A stretch of 64,000 nucleotides of DNA from Azospirillum griseum. GTDB taxonomy: Bacteria; Pseudomonadota; Alphaproteobacteria; Azospirillales; Azospirillaceae. Each line of letters opens with the position of its first letter. The stretch's first letter is position 1. Under the pieces are notes generated by a model. The model saw only the letters and a program-made list of their open reading frames with translations. It did not search any database and was not told the DNA's origin. The position numbers and the translations under genes were made by a program. Of this stretch, positions 1 through 9,004 are shown in pieces. The DNA lies in contig NZ_RXMA01000006.1 in the NCBI RefSeq assembly GCF_003966125.1, forward strand, positions 110,581-174,580, written 5' to 3'.

Positions 1-1
1 A

Positions 2-352
2 CTGCTGGGCTGGGGCCAGGGGACCTTCGCGTCGAAGGTGGTTCCGGGTGCGGGGAGCGTCGCGGTGACGCGCGAGATCGACGGCGGTCTGGAAACGGTG
101 GAGCTGGCCTTGCCCGCCATCGTCACCGCCGATTTGCGCCTGAACGAGCCGCGCTACGCCAGCCTTCCCAACATCATGAAGGCGAAGAAGAAGCCGCTGG
201 AAACCGTCACGCCGGACGCGCTGGGCGTCGATGTGACGCCGCGCCTGACCACGCTGACGGTGGCCGAACCGGCCAAGCGCAGCGCGGGCGTGAAGGTGGC
301 CGATGTGGCCGCCCTGGTGGACAAGCTGAAGACCGAAGCGCGGGTGATCTGA
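2..352 (+). CDS. etfB: Electron transfer flavoprotein beta subunit, C-terminal part (5' end outside window)
   Basis: The reading frame is open from the left edge, so only the last 116 residues are visible; the family is usually about 250 residues. EtfB and EtfA form the soluble heterodimer that carries electrons from acyl-CoA and other flavin dehydrogenases to ETF:quinone oxidoreductase. The visible part contains the typical C-terminal stretch [20 protein letters not shown], which in the family wraps around the partner subunit. The stop codon lies two bases before the etfA start, so the two are translationally coupled in the usual etfBA order. The call is firm; only the missing N-terminus limits it. 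Confidence 0.95.
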   Translation: MLGWGQGTFASKVVPGAGSVAVTREIDGGLETVELALPAIVTADLRLNEPRYASLPNIMKAKKKPLETVTPDALGVDVTPRLTTLTVAEPAKRSAGVKVADVAALVDKLKTEARVI

Positions 353-354
353 CC

Positions 355-1284
355 ATGGCCATTCTCGTCATTGCCGAACACGACAACGCCGCGCTGAAGG
401 CGGCCACCCTGAACGCCGTGACCGCCGCCGCCAAGATCGGCGGGGACGTGCATCTGCTGGTCGCCGGGTCGGGCGCGCAGGCGGTGGCGACCGCCGCCGC
501 TGCGGTGTCCGGCGTGTCCAAGGTGCTGCTGGCCGACGATGCGGCCTATGAACACGCGCTGGCCGAGCCGCTGGCGGCGCTGGTGGTGTCGCTGGCCGGT
601 GGCTATGGCCACATCCTGGCCCCGGCGACCTCGGTGGGCAAGAATCTGCTGCCGCGCGTCGCCGCCTTGCTGGACGTCGCCGCCATCTCCGACATCACCG
701 GCGTGGTGTCGGCCGACACCTTCGAACGGCCGATCTACGCGGGCAACGCCATCGCCACCGTCCAGTCCAAGGATGCGGTGAAGATCATCACCGTGCGCGG
801 GACCGCCTTCGAAGCGGCGGCGGCCAGCGGCGGAGCGGCGGCGGTCGAAAACGTCGCGGCGGCGGCCAACCCCGGCCTGTCGCGTTTCGTCTCGGCGGAA
901 CTGTCAAAGTCGGAACGGCCCGAACTGACCTCGGCCCGCGTCGTGGTGTCGGGCGGTCGCGGCATGCAGTCGGGCGAGAATTTCCCGCTGCTGGAGGCGC
1001 TGGCCGACAAGCTGGGGGCCGCCGTCGGGGCCTCGCGCGCGGCGGTCGACGCCGGGTTCGTGCCCAACGACTATCAGGTCGGCCAGACCGGCAAGATCGT
1101 CGCGCCCGACCTCTACATCGCCGTCGGCATCTCCGGCGCCATCCAGCATCTGGCGGGCATGAAGGACAGCAAGGTCATCGTCGCCATCAACAAGGACGAA
1201 GAGGCCCCGATCTTCCAGGTCGCCGATTACGGCCTGGTCGCCGACCTCTTCAAGGCCGTCCCGGAGCTGACCGCCGCGCTGTAA
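355..1284 (+). CDS. etfA: Electron transfer flavoprotein alpha subunit
   Basis: A 309-residue protein of normal length for EtfA. The N-terminal half (about 1-185) is the ETF alpha/beta domain beginning [15 protein letters not shown]. The C-terminal half is the FAD-binding domain, with [19 protein letters not shown], the [20 protein letters not shown] segment and the [15 protein letters not shown] loop that grips FAD. It carries electrons between flavoprotein dehydrogenases and the quinone pool during fatty acid, amino acid and hydroxybutyrate oxidation, which suits the PHA-metabolising gene set in this window. It follows etfB after two bases, in one operon. A strong hairpin terminator lies downstream. 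Confidence 0.97.
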   Translation: MAILVIAEHDNAALKAATLNAVTAAAKIGGDVHLLVAGSGAQAVATAAAAVSGVSKVLLADDAAYEHALAEPLAALVVSLAGGYGHILAPATSVGKNLLPRVAALLDVAAISDITGVVSADTFERPIYAGNAIATVQSKDAVKIITVRGTAFEAAAASGGAAAVENVAAAANPGLSRFVSAELSKSERPELTSARVVVSGGRGMQSGENFPLLEALADKLGAAVGASRAAVDAGFVPNDYQVGQTGKIVAPDLYIAVGISGAIQHLAGMKDSKVIVAINKDEEAPIFQVADYGLVADLFKAVPELTAAL

Positions 1285-1300
1285 GCGGGGTGGTGCCGAG

Positions 1301-1326
1301 ACGCCGCTGCCCATCCGCAGCGGCGT
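1301..1326 (+). other. 10-bp perfect hairpin just downstream of etfA
   Basis: The stem ACGCCGCTGC (1301-1310) pairs perfectly with GCAGCGGCGT (1317-1326) around a 6-base loop. No T-run follows, so alone it is not a classical terminator. It may protect the 3' end of the etfBA mRNA or act with the terminator 35 bases further on. Confidence 0.6.
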
Positions 1327-1360
1327 GAGCCACCGTTCGCAGGTGGTGGTGTAACCTTTG

Positions 1361-1405
1361 CGGGCCGGAAGCCGCCTGTCCGGGGCGTCCGGCCCGTTTC
1401 TTTTT
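1361..1405 (+). terminator. Intrinsic terminator of etfBA
   Basis: The stem CGGGCCGGA (1361-1369) pairs with TCCGGCCCG (1388-1396) and is followed by TTTCTTTTT. GC-rich stem plus T-tail is a standard rho-independent terminator and ends the etfBA transcript before the next gene. Confidence 0.8.
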
Positions 1406-1497
1406 GGGGATGGTGGTGGGAACACCGCTCGCCCCTCTTGCCCGCCGCCCTTGGCTGTTCTATCGCTGCACCGGACCATTCAACCGGCAGGGCCGTC

Positions 1498-2382
1498 ATG
1501 AGCACGCAGAACATCACCGGGGACCGCCTCGGACTGGATCATCTGGTCGTCGCCGTTCGCGACCTGGACGTCGCCCAGGACACCTACAGCCGATTGGGCT
1601 TCACGGTCACGCCGCGCGGTCGCCACACCGAACTGAAATCGGCCAACCACACGGTCATGTTCGCGGGTGGTGACTACATCGAGTTGCTGGGGATCGAGGA
1701 GCAGCGCCCGATCAACGCCCATTACGCCGCCTTCCTGCGCCAGCGCGAGGGGGTGGCCGCCATTGCGCTGAAGACTGCCGACGCCCGCGCCGCCCGCGCG
1801 CCCCTGGCCGAGGCCGGGTTCCCGGCGGCGGAGGCCCTGGATTTCGGCCGCCCGGTCGACCTGCCCGGCGGCGCGCGCGAGGCGCGTTTTTCCATCACCC
1901 AGATCGATCCGGCCAGCACGCCGGGTGGCCGGGTGTTCCTGTGCCAGCACCACACCCGCGATGTGGTGTGGCGTCCCGATTGCCTGGAGCACGCCAACAG
2001 CGCCACCGGCTTGGCCGCCTTCGTCATCGCGTCGGACGATCCCGCCGCGACCGCCGCCGTGTACGCCCGGCTGTTCGGCGGGGCGGTGACGGATCGCGGC
2101 TCGGCCCTGTGGGTGGAAACCGGCGACACGCCATTGGTCATCGCCACGCCCGACCACCTGCATTGGGCCTGGACCAGCGACCCGGCCTTTGCCACCCCGC
2201 GCCCCTTCTTCGCCGGGGCCGTGATTCGCGTCGCCGATCTGGAGCGGACGCAGCAGGCTCTGCAAAAGAGCAAGTTCCCGACCGTGGTCGCCAACGGCGT
2301 GCTGCGGGTCGGATCGGCCAGCGCGGGCGGCGCGATGCTGGCCTTTGCCCAGGAGTTCGACCTCAACACCCTCATCCCGTGA
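1498..2382 (+). CDS. VOC-superfamily (glyoxalase-like) protein
   Basis: Encodes 294 residues starting MSTQNITGDRLGLDHLVVAV. The frame is open upstream, but this ATG begins right before the conserved LDHLVVAVRDLDVAQDTYSRLGF motif that opens a glyoxalase/bleomycin-resistance fold, so it is the best start. The architecture looks like two VOC modules: residues about 10-150, and a second starting near the ATGLAAFVIASDDPAATAAVY motif at about 165-290. This matches the Glyoxalase_3-like group, in which the first module carries a long insert. VOC enzymes use a divalent metal for isomerase, dioxygenase or lyase chemistry, but the substrate cannot be read from sequence. It is a single-gene unit after the etf terminator. 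Confidence 0.75.
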   Translation: MSTQNITGDRLGLDHLVVAVRDLDVAQDTYSRLGFTVTPRGRHTELKSANHTVMFAGGDYIELLGIEEQRPINAHYAAFLRQREGVAAIALKTADARAARAPLAEAGFPAAEALDFGRPVDLPGGAREARFSITQIDPASTPGGRVFLCQHHTRDVVWRPDCLEHANSATGLAAFVIASDDPAATAAVYARLFGGAVTDRGSALWVETGDTPLVIATPDHLHWAWTSDPAFATPRPFFAGAVIRVADLERTQQALQKSKFPTVVANGVLRVGSASAGGAMLAFAQEFDLNTLIP

Positions 2383-2450
2383 TCGGGGTGCTGGTGGGTG
2401 TGCGGATCGTTGGGCGTCCGGCCTGTGTTTAAGGTCTGGTTTGAGGTATC

Positions 2451-4415
2451 ATGGTGCGGGTGTCGGGCCAGCCCGGCGCGCGTGCGGAGACGCGGATGGC
2501 GGTGACGAGCGAAGCGGTCGAGAGGGAAGCGGCGGCGGCCATGCCGCTGTTCGACGCCCTGCCGGTGCCCGCCCTGATGCGGGACGGGGCCGGTCGGCTG
2601 GTCGGCAACCGTGCCTTTCTCGACCAGTTTGGTCCAACGATCCCCACGACCCTGACCGGCGCGTTGGCGCAGGCGGAGGCCGGGGACGCGGTGACTCTGC
2701 GCGCGCCCGACCGCGACGGCGTGGCCCGTGACCTGTCGGTGCGGGTCGGCGGGCCGCCCTGGATCGCGGTGATCCAGGACCGGACCGACCACCGCCGCGC
2801 CGAAGACGGTCTGGAACTGGCCACCGCCAAGCTGGAGGAGGCCTGCCGCACCGCCAAGCTTGGCTATTGGGAGTATGGCATCACCGACGGTGTGCTGACC
2901 CTGAACGACGCCGCCTTCGCCGTGTTCGGGCAGAGCCGGGAGCGGTTCGAGCCGACCTTTGACCGGCTGCTGGCGATCTTGCACCCGGACGACCGCCTGT
3001 CCCTGGGCAACATGCTGGAAAGCGTGATCGACAACCCGACCCGCCGTTACGCCGAATACCGGGTGCGGGGCGAGGATGGCCGGATTCGTCACATCTCCTC
3101 CTCCTGCGCGCCGCGCCTGGACGGGGATGGGCGCCTGACCCATGTGTTCGGTGTTACGATGGACGTGACCGACCGGGCGCAGGCGGCAGCCCAGCTTGAA
3201 TCGGCCAAGGAGCGGCTGGAGGAGGCGTACCGCACCGGCCATCTCGGCTATTGGGAATACGGCATCCACAGCGGGGAGTTGGTGTGGAACGACGAGGCCT
3301 ATGACATTTACGGCCAGGATCCGCGCGATTTCACCCTGAGTTTCGACAATCTGCTGTCGATTTTGCACCCGGACGACCGCTTGTCCTTCGGCAGCATGCT
3401 GGAAAGCGTGATCGGCAACTCCAAGCGGGTCTATGTCGAATACCGCGCCATCGACCGGGCGGGGGATGTGCGGTTCGTCTCCTCCTCCTGCGCGCCGCGC
3501 TTCGATCTGGATGGGCGCTTGACCCATGTGTTCGGCGTCATGCTCGACACCACCGAACGGGCCAAGGCCGCCGAGGCGCTGCGCGCCGCCAAGGAGCGGG
3601 TCGAGCAGGCCTACACCGACCTTCAGGCGGCGCAGGACAGCCTGGTGCAGACGGAAAAGATGGCGTCGCTCGGCCAACTGGTCGCCGGGGTGGCGCACGA
3701 GGTCAATGGTCCGGTCGGGGTGGCCTTGACCACCGCGTCCCACCTGTTGAGCCGGACGGAGGATGTGAAGCGCCAGTTCGGGGCCAGCGCCCTGACCCGC
3801 TCCGCCCTGTCGGGCTTTCTGGAGGTGGCGCAGGAGGCGGGCCAACTGCTGGTCAGCAACACCGAACGCATCGCCGCCCTGGTCCACATGTTCAAGCAGG
3901 TGGCCGCCGACCAGACCGGCGACGAATGCCGGGTCTTCTACTTGCGCGAATACACCGAGGACGTGCTGTTGAGCCTGCACACCCAGATCGGTTCCTCCGG
4001 CCACCGGGTGATCCTGAATTGCCCGGAGGCGCTGCAGATCGAAAGCTACCCCGGGGCCTTTGCCCGCGTGCTGACCCATCTGCTGCGCAACGCCCTGACC
4101 CACGCCTTTCGCCCTGAGCAGAGCGGCTGCGTGACCATCGACATCCACCCAGTGGATGACGAGTGGATCGACGTGGTGCACAGCGACGACGGCCAAGGCA
4201 TCCTCGACAGCGTGCTGCCCAAGATTTTCGACCCCTTCTTCACCACCGCCCGGCATGAGAACTGCGTCGGGTTGGGGCTGCACATCGCTTACAATCTGGT
4301 GAGGCAGACGCTGAACGGAGAGTTGACCGTGCGCAGCGCGCCAGGAGCCGGGGCTGTGTTCACCTTGCGGCTGCCCCGACATCCGGCTGGCACCACCGCA
4401 ATGCCGCCCCTTTAA
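2451..4415 (+). CDS. PAS-domain sensor histidine kinase with tandem duplicated PAS module
   Basis: Encodes 654 residues with no obvious membrane segment, so probably a cytoplasmic sensor. Order: a degenerate PAS-like region (about 30-115), PAS 1 (about 130-245), PAS 2 (about 255-370), a coiled linker, a HisKA domain with phospho-acceptor His in GVAHEVN (near 414), and HATPase_c (about 530-645) with N-box LLRNALTHAF, G1 DDGQGI, F-box FDPFFTT and G2 GLGLHI. The two PAS units are clear internal repeats: each starts LGYWEYGI, contains ILHPDDRLS and ends HISSSCAPR or FVSSSCAPR. No response regulator is adjacent. The C-terminal half closely resembles the kinase near 60 kb. ATG is preceded by TTGAGG; a second in-frame ATG lies 15 codons later. 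Confidence 0.9.
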   Translation: MVRVSGQPGARAETRMAVTSEAVEREAAAAMPLFDALPVPALMRDGAGRLVGNRAFLDQFGPTIPTTLTGALAQAEAGDAVTLRAPDRDGVARDLSVRVGGPPWIAVIQDRTDHRRAEDGLELATAKLEEACRTAKLGYWEYGITDGVLTLNDAAFAVFGQSRERFEPTFDRLLAILHPDDRLSLGNMLESVIDNPTRRYAEYRVRGEDGRIRHISSSCAPRLDGDGRLTHVFGVTMDVTDRAQAAAQLESAKERLEEAYRTGHLGYWEYGIHSGELVWNDEAYDIYGQDPRDFTLSFDNLLSILHPDDRLSFGSMLESVIGNSKRVYVEYRAIDRAGDVRFVSSSCAPRFDLDGRLTHVFGVMLDTTERAKAAEALRAAKERVEQAYTDLQAAQDSLVQTEKMASLGQLVAGVAHEVNGPVGVALTTASHLLSRTEDVKRQFGASALTRSALSGFLEVAQEAGQLLVSNTERIAALVHMFKQVAADQTGDECRVFYLREYTEDVLLSLHTQIGSSGHRVILNCPEALQIESYPGAFARVLTHLLRNALTHAFRPEQSGCVTIDIHPVDDEWIDVVHSDDGQGILDSVLPKIFDPFFTTARHENCVGLGLHIAYNLVRQTLNGELTVRSAPGAGAVFTLRLPRHPAGTTAMPPL

Positions 4416-4472
4416 CAGGTTGGGGCAAGTCGCAGTCGAGTGGACTCATCAAGCCATTCGTTGACCCAGAGA

Positions 4473-6962
4473 TCAAAGCGCCACTTCCGCCATCGTCTGA
4501 ACCGTGCCGTTGCGTTTGGCTGTCAGCGCGGAGGTGATGGCGCGTTGCAGTTCTTCGGAGCGAACCGGCTTGTGCATCACCTTGAAATCCTCCACATCGG
4601 CACCCGGCGCATCCGACAGAGTGGTGTCGCCGGTGACAAGAACGGCCGGAATCGCCAGACCCAGCGCGTGGCGGACGTCGCGAATCACCTCCACCCCCGT
4701 CCGTCCGTCGCCCAAGCCGTAATCAGCGACGATCACATCGGGTTGTGGCCTGCGATTGGCGTGGTCCAACGCCTGGGCGCAGGTTGCGGCGGTCAGCACG
4801 GTGCAGCCGCAGCCGGTCAACATGGCGCTCAACCCTTCACGGACGATGGCATCGTCCTCGATCACCAGCACGGTGGCGCTCAAGACCGGGCGGGGCGAAT
4901 TGGCAGCGCTGTCGATCGGCGGGGTATCCGTGTCCGGGGGATCGGCCAAAGGCACCTCCACCGCGAACATTGACCCACGCCCCGGCACCGACCGCAGCGT
5001 CACCCGATGATCCAGCATGGCCGACAGCCGCCGCACCACGGCAAGCCCCAACCCCAGGCCTTGGTCGCGGTTGCGGCCGAGGTTGCCGACCTGCACGAAC
5101 TCCTCGAAAATATCGTCCTGCTGGTCGGTCGGGATGCCGATGCCGCTGTCCCACACCTCGATTCGCAACGCCGTTCCGCGCCGACGGCAACCGACCAGCA
5201 CGCCACCCTGGTCGGTGTAGCGCAGGGCGTTTTCGACCAGATTCTGCAACACGCGGCCCAACAGCATCGGGTCGCTGACGATGCGGGCACCGCATGGGCG
5301 GATGTGGAAGGTCAAGCCCTTTTGATCCGCGACCGGCTGGCTGTTGGCCGCGCAGCGCGCCAGAAGTTCGGTCACCGGGAACACGCACGGTGCCGGGGTG
5401 ATCGCCCCAGCCTCCAACCGCGACACGTCCAGCAACCCGTCCAGCAGCATTTTCAACGCGCCCAACGCCCGGTCCATTGTGCCCAGCAGACAGCGGGTTT
5501 CCGGGTCGCCGGTGCGTTCGGCCAGTGTGTCCATCAGCAACATCAGCGCCTGCACGGGCTGGCGCAAATCATGGCTGGCGGCGGCAAGGAACTTGGATTT
5601 GGCGACGTTGGCCCGTTCGGCCTCGCGCTGAGCCTCGGCCAACGCGGCTTGCGTCTGTTTGTGGGCGGTGATGTCCCGGACGATGGCGATCAGGCTGACA
5701 AGCTGCCCGGCCTCGTCCCGCACCGGTGACGCGCGCAGTTCCAGATGAAGGATCTGGCCATTCGATGGGTCAGGGTGGGACAGTTCAACCCGGACGTCGC
5801 GGCCCATGGCCACCGCCTGGCGCAGCGGTTCCATCCCCACCGGATCGGCGATGCTGCGATCCAGCACCCACAATGCCCCTTCGCCCAACTGTTCGGGAAA
5901 GCGAAGCCCGATCAACCGTTCCAACGCCGGGTTGCCATAGACGATCGGCATGCCGGGCAGGGTGGCGTCCGCGATCAGAATGCCGTCGCCGCTCCAGGCC
6001 ATGGCGCGGTTGCGGATGCGCAAGGCCTGTTCGATCTGGTGCCGCCACCGCCATTCGATGGCAAAGCCAAGGATCAGCAGCACGATGACCATGGTGGCCA
6101 CGGCGGCCCCGCCCAGATACAGCCGGGCGCTGGATCGCCAGTGTCCAAACACCGCGTCCACCGACACGCCGACCAGCGCAATCAGCGGATAGTCTTTGGC
6201 CAGCCGGTAGGCGACGATCCGCTCCACCCCATCCACGGGGCTGACGGAACGGGTGTGCCCGAATGGTTTGGGTGTGGCCTGTTGGAATTCGCCGACGATT
6301 TCACCCAGCTCTTGCGGCGGATCGGGATCGTCGGATTCAGGGGTGGCGGTGTGCCGAACCAGCGGCACGCCATCCCCGCGCAGCAGCGTGACCGACGCGC
6401 CGGTTGGCAGACCCAACACACGGTAGACGCGGACAAAAGAGGCAACCGGGACATCCGCCACGGCAATGCCGGTGAACGCCCCGCTGAGGTTCTCCATCCG
6501 GCGCGACACCGGGATCAGCGTGTCGTGGGAGTCGGGCGAGACGTAGGGGCGGCCGATGATCAGACGGCGGCGGGGGTTCTGACGGTGTTCGGCAAACTCA
6601 CCCCGCTCCAGGATTGCGCCACGAAAGGCCGCGCGCCCGGCCTCCATGGTCAACAGCCCGTCGCGATCATACACGCGCACGCCGACCACAAGCCCTTCGT
6701 CGAACGCCCTGCGGTTTGACAGCTCCATCGCGCGGCCTTCATCCACATGGGCAGCCAAATCCAGCAGCAGGTCATCGACGCGGCGGAGCGTGGCCGCCGC
6801 GTGCTCCTCAACCAAACGCGCAAAAATGGCGGTCTGTTCATAGGCGGATTGGTCGATGAGGTGCTCTTCGCGGTCCAAGCGGTCGATCAGCACCCACCAC
6901 AACGCCACAATGGCCAACGTCACCGCCAACCCCGGAAGGAGAAGGCGTCCTTCGATGCCCAT
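4473..6962 (-). CDS. Hybrid sensor histidine kinase / response regulator with periplasmic sensor
   Basis: Encodes 829 residues. TM1 (about 7-26) and TM2 (about 285-310) flank a periplasmic region of about 255 residues that looks like a Cache/PDC sensor. Then come PAS (about 320-440, with GDGILIADA and YGNPALERLIG), HisKA with the SHDLRQPVQAL motif typical of hybrid kinases acting on their own receiver, HATPase_c (N-box NLVENALRYT, G1 DSGIGI, G2 GLGLGLAVV) and a C-terminal receiver with VIEDD, phospho-acceptor Asp in VADYGL and Lys in MHKPV. The frame stays open far upstream, but the hydrophobic segment begins right after this ATG; a GTG eight codons earlier is the alternative. It converges on the preceding kinase and is divergent from murJ. 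Confidence 0.9.
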   Translation of the reverse strand: MGIEGRLLLPGLAVTLAIVALWWVLIDRLDREEHLIDQSAYEQTAIFARLVEEHAAATLRRVDDLLLDLAAHVDEGRAMELSNRRAFDEGLVVGVRVYDRDGLLTMEAGRAAFRGAILERGEFAEHRQNPRRRLIIGRPYVSPDSHDTLIPVSRRMENLSGAFTGIAVADVPVASFVRVYRVLGLPTGASVTLLRGDGVPLVRHTATPESDDPDPPQELGEIVGEFQQATPKPFGHTRSVSPVDGVERIVAYRLAKDYPLIALVGVSVDAVFGHWRSSARLYLGGAAVATMVIVLLILGFAIEWRWRHQIEQALRIRNRAMAWSGDGILIADATLPGMPIVYGNPALERLIGLRFPEQLGEGALWVLDRSIADPVGMEPLRQAVAMGRDVRVELSHPDPSNGQILHLELRASPVRDEAGQLVSLIAIVRDITAHKQTQAALAEAQREAERANVAKSKFLAAASHDLRQPVQALMLLMDTLAERTGDPETRCLLGTMDRALGALKMLLDGLLDVSRLEAGAITPAPCVFPVTELLARCAANSQPVADQKGLTFHIRPCGARIVSDPMLLGRVLQNLVENALRYTDQGGVLVGCRRRGTALRIEVWDSGIGIPTDQQDDIFEEFVQVGNLGRNRDQGLGLGLAVVRRLSAMLDHRVTLRSVPGRGSMFAVEVPLADPPDTDTPPIDSAANSPRPVLSATVLVIEDDAIVREGLSAMLTGCGCTVLTAATCAQALDHANRRPQPDVIVADYGLGDGRTGVEVIRDVRHALGLAIPAVLVTGDTTLSDAPGADVEDFKVMHKPVRSEELQRAITSALTAKRNGTVQTMAEVAL

Positions 6963-7202
6963 GGAGTGCCTGGGAGATCGTTTCACGGTCTCGCTCGGGG
7001 TTGGGGCGGACGGATGCGCGGTGCCGCGTCTGGCAACAATCTGTTCACCATGCCGTAATGGGCATACGGAAGCAACAACGTTACCGTGAGAGGTGGCAAC
7101 AACCTGGACGTCTTCCACTCTGTGGAGCAATGGCGATCCGCAGACCGCTCTTTTTTCCGGCGGGGCTTGGACGGCGTGTTTGCACCGGCTATACCGCCGG
7201 GC

Positions 7203-8789
7203 ATGAATTTTTCTCGCGCCATTGCCACGGTGGGTGGCCTGACCCTGCTGAGTCGTCTGGCTGGCTTTGCCCGCGACATACTGACCGCCTCGGTGCTGGG
7301 GGCCGGGCCAGTGGCCGACGCCTTCTTCATCGCGCTGAAGTTGCCGAATTTCTTCCGGCGGCTGTTCGCCGAGGGGGCGTTCGGTGTTGCCTTCGTGCCG
7401 CTGTTCGCGGCCGAACTTCAGATTCAGGGGCGTTCGGCGGCGGTGCGCTTTGCCGAAGAAGCTCTGGCGGTGCTGCTGGCGGCGTTGCTGCCCTTCACCT
7501 TGGTGGCGCTGGCGGTGATGCCATGGCTGATGCACGGGCTGGCCCCCGGCTTTGTCGATGAGCCGGAGAAATTCGCGCTGGCGGTGGAACTGGCGCGCCT
7601 GACCTTTCCCTATCTGACGTTGATCTCTCTGGTGGCGTTGCTGGGCGGCATCCTGAACGCGCTGGACCGTTTTGGTCCCTTCGCAGCGGCTCCCATCGCG
7701 TTCAACCTCACCCTGGTCGGAGCGTTGCTGCTGGCCCCGCCGTTGGGATGGCAGCCGGGGCGGGCGATGGCGGCGGCGGTCACGCTGTCGGGGGTGATTC
7801 AGGTGGTGTGGATGACGTGGGCCTGCCGGGTGGCGGGGGTGCGCCTGCGGTTGCGACGACCGCGCCTGACCGACGGGGTGCGGCGGCTGTTCCGGCTGGT
7901 CGGGCCGGGGGCGTTGGGGGCCGGGGTCATGCAGATCAACCTGTTCCTGAACATCGTGCTGGCGTCGCTGCTGCCGTCGGGGGCGGTGTCTTTTCTCTAT
8001 TACGCCGACCGCCTCAATCAAATGCCGTTGGGCGTGATCGGCATCGCCATCGGCACCGCGCTGCTGCCGGTGCTGGCCCGACACGCGGCGGCGGGGGACG
8101 ATGCGATGGTGCGCCATTACTTGAGCCGCGCGCTGGAGTTCAGCCTGCTGCTGGGGTTGCCCGCCGCCGTGGCGTTGGGCGTGTCGGGCGGGCCAATGGT
8201 GGCGGTGCTGTTCGAGCGTGGCGCGTTCGGTCCGGCGGAAACCCAGGCGACCGCGATGGCTTTGGCCGCCTACGCGCTGGGCATTCCGGCCTATGTGATT
8301 GCCAAATCGCTGAACGCCGCCTTTTTCGCCCGCCAGGACACGACGACTCCGGTGCGCGTCGCCGTGGTGGTCACGGCGTCCACCGTCGGGCTGGCGCTGG
8401 CGCTGTTGCCGGTGCTGGGCCATGTCGGCATCGCGCTGGCCACCGGGTTGGCGGCGTGGCTGGATGTGGGGCTGTTGGTGGCGGCGATGCGCAGGCGCGG
8501 AATTCTGGCGCTCGACGCCCGGCTGCGGCGACGCGGTCCACGCATCGCGGCGGCGGCGGTTGGGATGGGAATCGCTCTGGCCGTTGGCGAGACGGTTTTG
8601 ACGCCCTGGTTGACCCACCCGGCGACGGCGGTGCGCTTCGCCGCCTTGGGGGCGTTGGTGGTGATGGGCGTTCTGGTGTTCGGCGCGCTGGCGCAGGCGC
8701 TGGGCGGGGGACGCATCAGCGATCTGCGGACCACTCTCAAACGAACAGCGCCGGAGGAGAGCGCAGTGGAGACACCGACGCGCGGATGA
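7203..8789 (+). CDS. murJ: MurJ-family lipid II flippase (copy 1)
   Basis: Encodes 528 residues, the normal MurJ size, with about 14 hydrophobic segments. The N-terminus GGLTLLSRLAGFARDILTAS and the motif FAEGAFGVAFVPLF are hallmarks of the MurJ/MviN branch of the MOP superfamily, which flips lipid-linked peptidoglycan precursor across the inner membrane. Other conserved blocks are APGFVDEPEKF, YYADRLNQMPLGVIGIAIGTALLP and FARQDTTTPVRVA. The frame is open 39 codons upstream, but the start at MNFSRAI matches the start of the second copy near 55 kb and of the family; its ribosome site is weak. A second paralogue in the same window is unusual. The gene stands alone, divergent from the hybrid kinase. 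Confidence 0.93.
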   Translation: MNFSRAIATVGGLTLLSRLAGFARDILTASVLGAGPVADAFFIALKLPNFFRRLFAEGAFGVAFVPLFAAELQIQGRSAAVRFAEEALAVLLAALLPFTLVALAVMPWLMHGLAPGFVDEPEKFALAVELARLTFPYLTLISLVALLGGILNALDRFGPFAAAPIAFNLTLVGALLLAPPLGWQPGRAMAAAVTLSGVIQVVWMTWACRVAGVRLRLRRPRLTDGVRRLFRLVGPGALGAGVMQINLFLNIVLASLLPSGAVSFLYYADRLNQMPLGVIGIAIGTALLPVLARHAAAGDDAMVRHYLSRALEFSLLLGLPAAVALGVSGGPMVAVLFERGAFGPAETQATAMALAAYALGIPAYVIAKSLNAAFFARQDTTTPVRVAVVVTASTVGLALALLPVLGHVGIALATGLAAWLDVGLLVAAMRRRGILALDARLRRRGPRIAAAAVGMGIALAVGETVLTPWLTHPATAVRFAALGALVVMGVLVFGALAQALGGGRISDLRTTLKRTAPEESAVETPTRG

Positions 8790-8816
8790 CGCGCGGGTGT
8801 CATGCCGTCGGCGCGC

Positions 8817-8845
8817 TTGACGGCTTTCGACTCCGGTCGTAGAAA
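8817..8845 (+). promoter_or_regulatory. Sigma-70-type promoter of the metZ leader
   Basis: TTGACG (8817-8822), a 17-base spacer and TAGAAA (8840-8845) fit a housekeeping promoter. The expected start point, around 8851-8853, falls exactly at the 5' edge of the SAM-II aptamer, which supports both calls. Confidence 0.6.
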
Positions 8846-8850
8846 CGTTC

Positions 8851-8910
8851 CCACGTGGTGATTTGGGCGACCGGCTTGCGGGCCACGTAAAACAATCCGC
8901 TAAAAAGGTC
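8851..8910 (+). promoter_or_regulatory. SAM-II riboswitch (metA motif) controlling metZ
   Basis: The sequence matches the SAM-II aptamer of alphaproteobacteria. P1 is ACGTGG (8853-8858) pairing perfectly with CCACGT (8883-8888). The first strand is followed by the conserved GTGATTTG, then a loop with CGGCTTGC. The 3' segment CCGCTAAAAAGG (8898-8908) supplies the A-rich strand and pseudoknot partner. SAM-II RNAs bind S-adenosylmethionine and turn down methionine synthesis genes such as metA and metZ; the gene downstream here is metZ. The aptamer ends about 95 bases before the metZ ATG, further than is usual where it masks the ribosome site directly. Confidence 0.92.
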
Positions 8911-8931
8911 CGAGCCGCGTCCGCGCCTCGA

Positions 8932-8956
8932 CCCGATCGGTCGGGGCGTTTTCTGT
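8932..8956 (+). terminator. Possible attenuator hairpin between SAM-II and metZ
   Basis: CCCGA (8932-8936) and TCGGG (8941-8945) form a short stem followed by GCGTTTTCTGTTT. It could be a weak intrinsic terminator linking the riboswitch to transcription attenuation. The stem is only 5 bp, so this is tentative. Confidence 0.35.
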
Positions 8957-9004
8957 TTGTGGCCGGCCTCGCCCCACCGGCAGCATCGAGGGGAGACGCG
9001 GTTC

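Noticed and set aside
1722..4382. Very long open frame on the minus strand (886 codons) opposite the VOC and kinase genes
   Set aside because: Its translation is Gln/His/Arg-rich low-complexity sequence typical of antisense frames in GC-rich DNA, and the plus strand encodes clear PAS, HisKA and HATPase domains.
6963..8618. Upstream extension of the hybrid-kinase frame by about 550 codons
   Set aside because: The extra sequence is antisense to murJ, low-complexity and Gln/Arg-rich. The TM helix and sensor start at the ATG at 6962.
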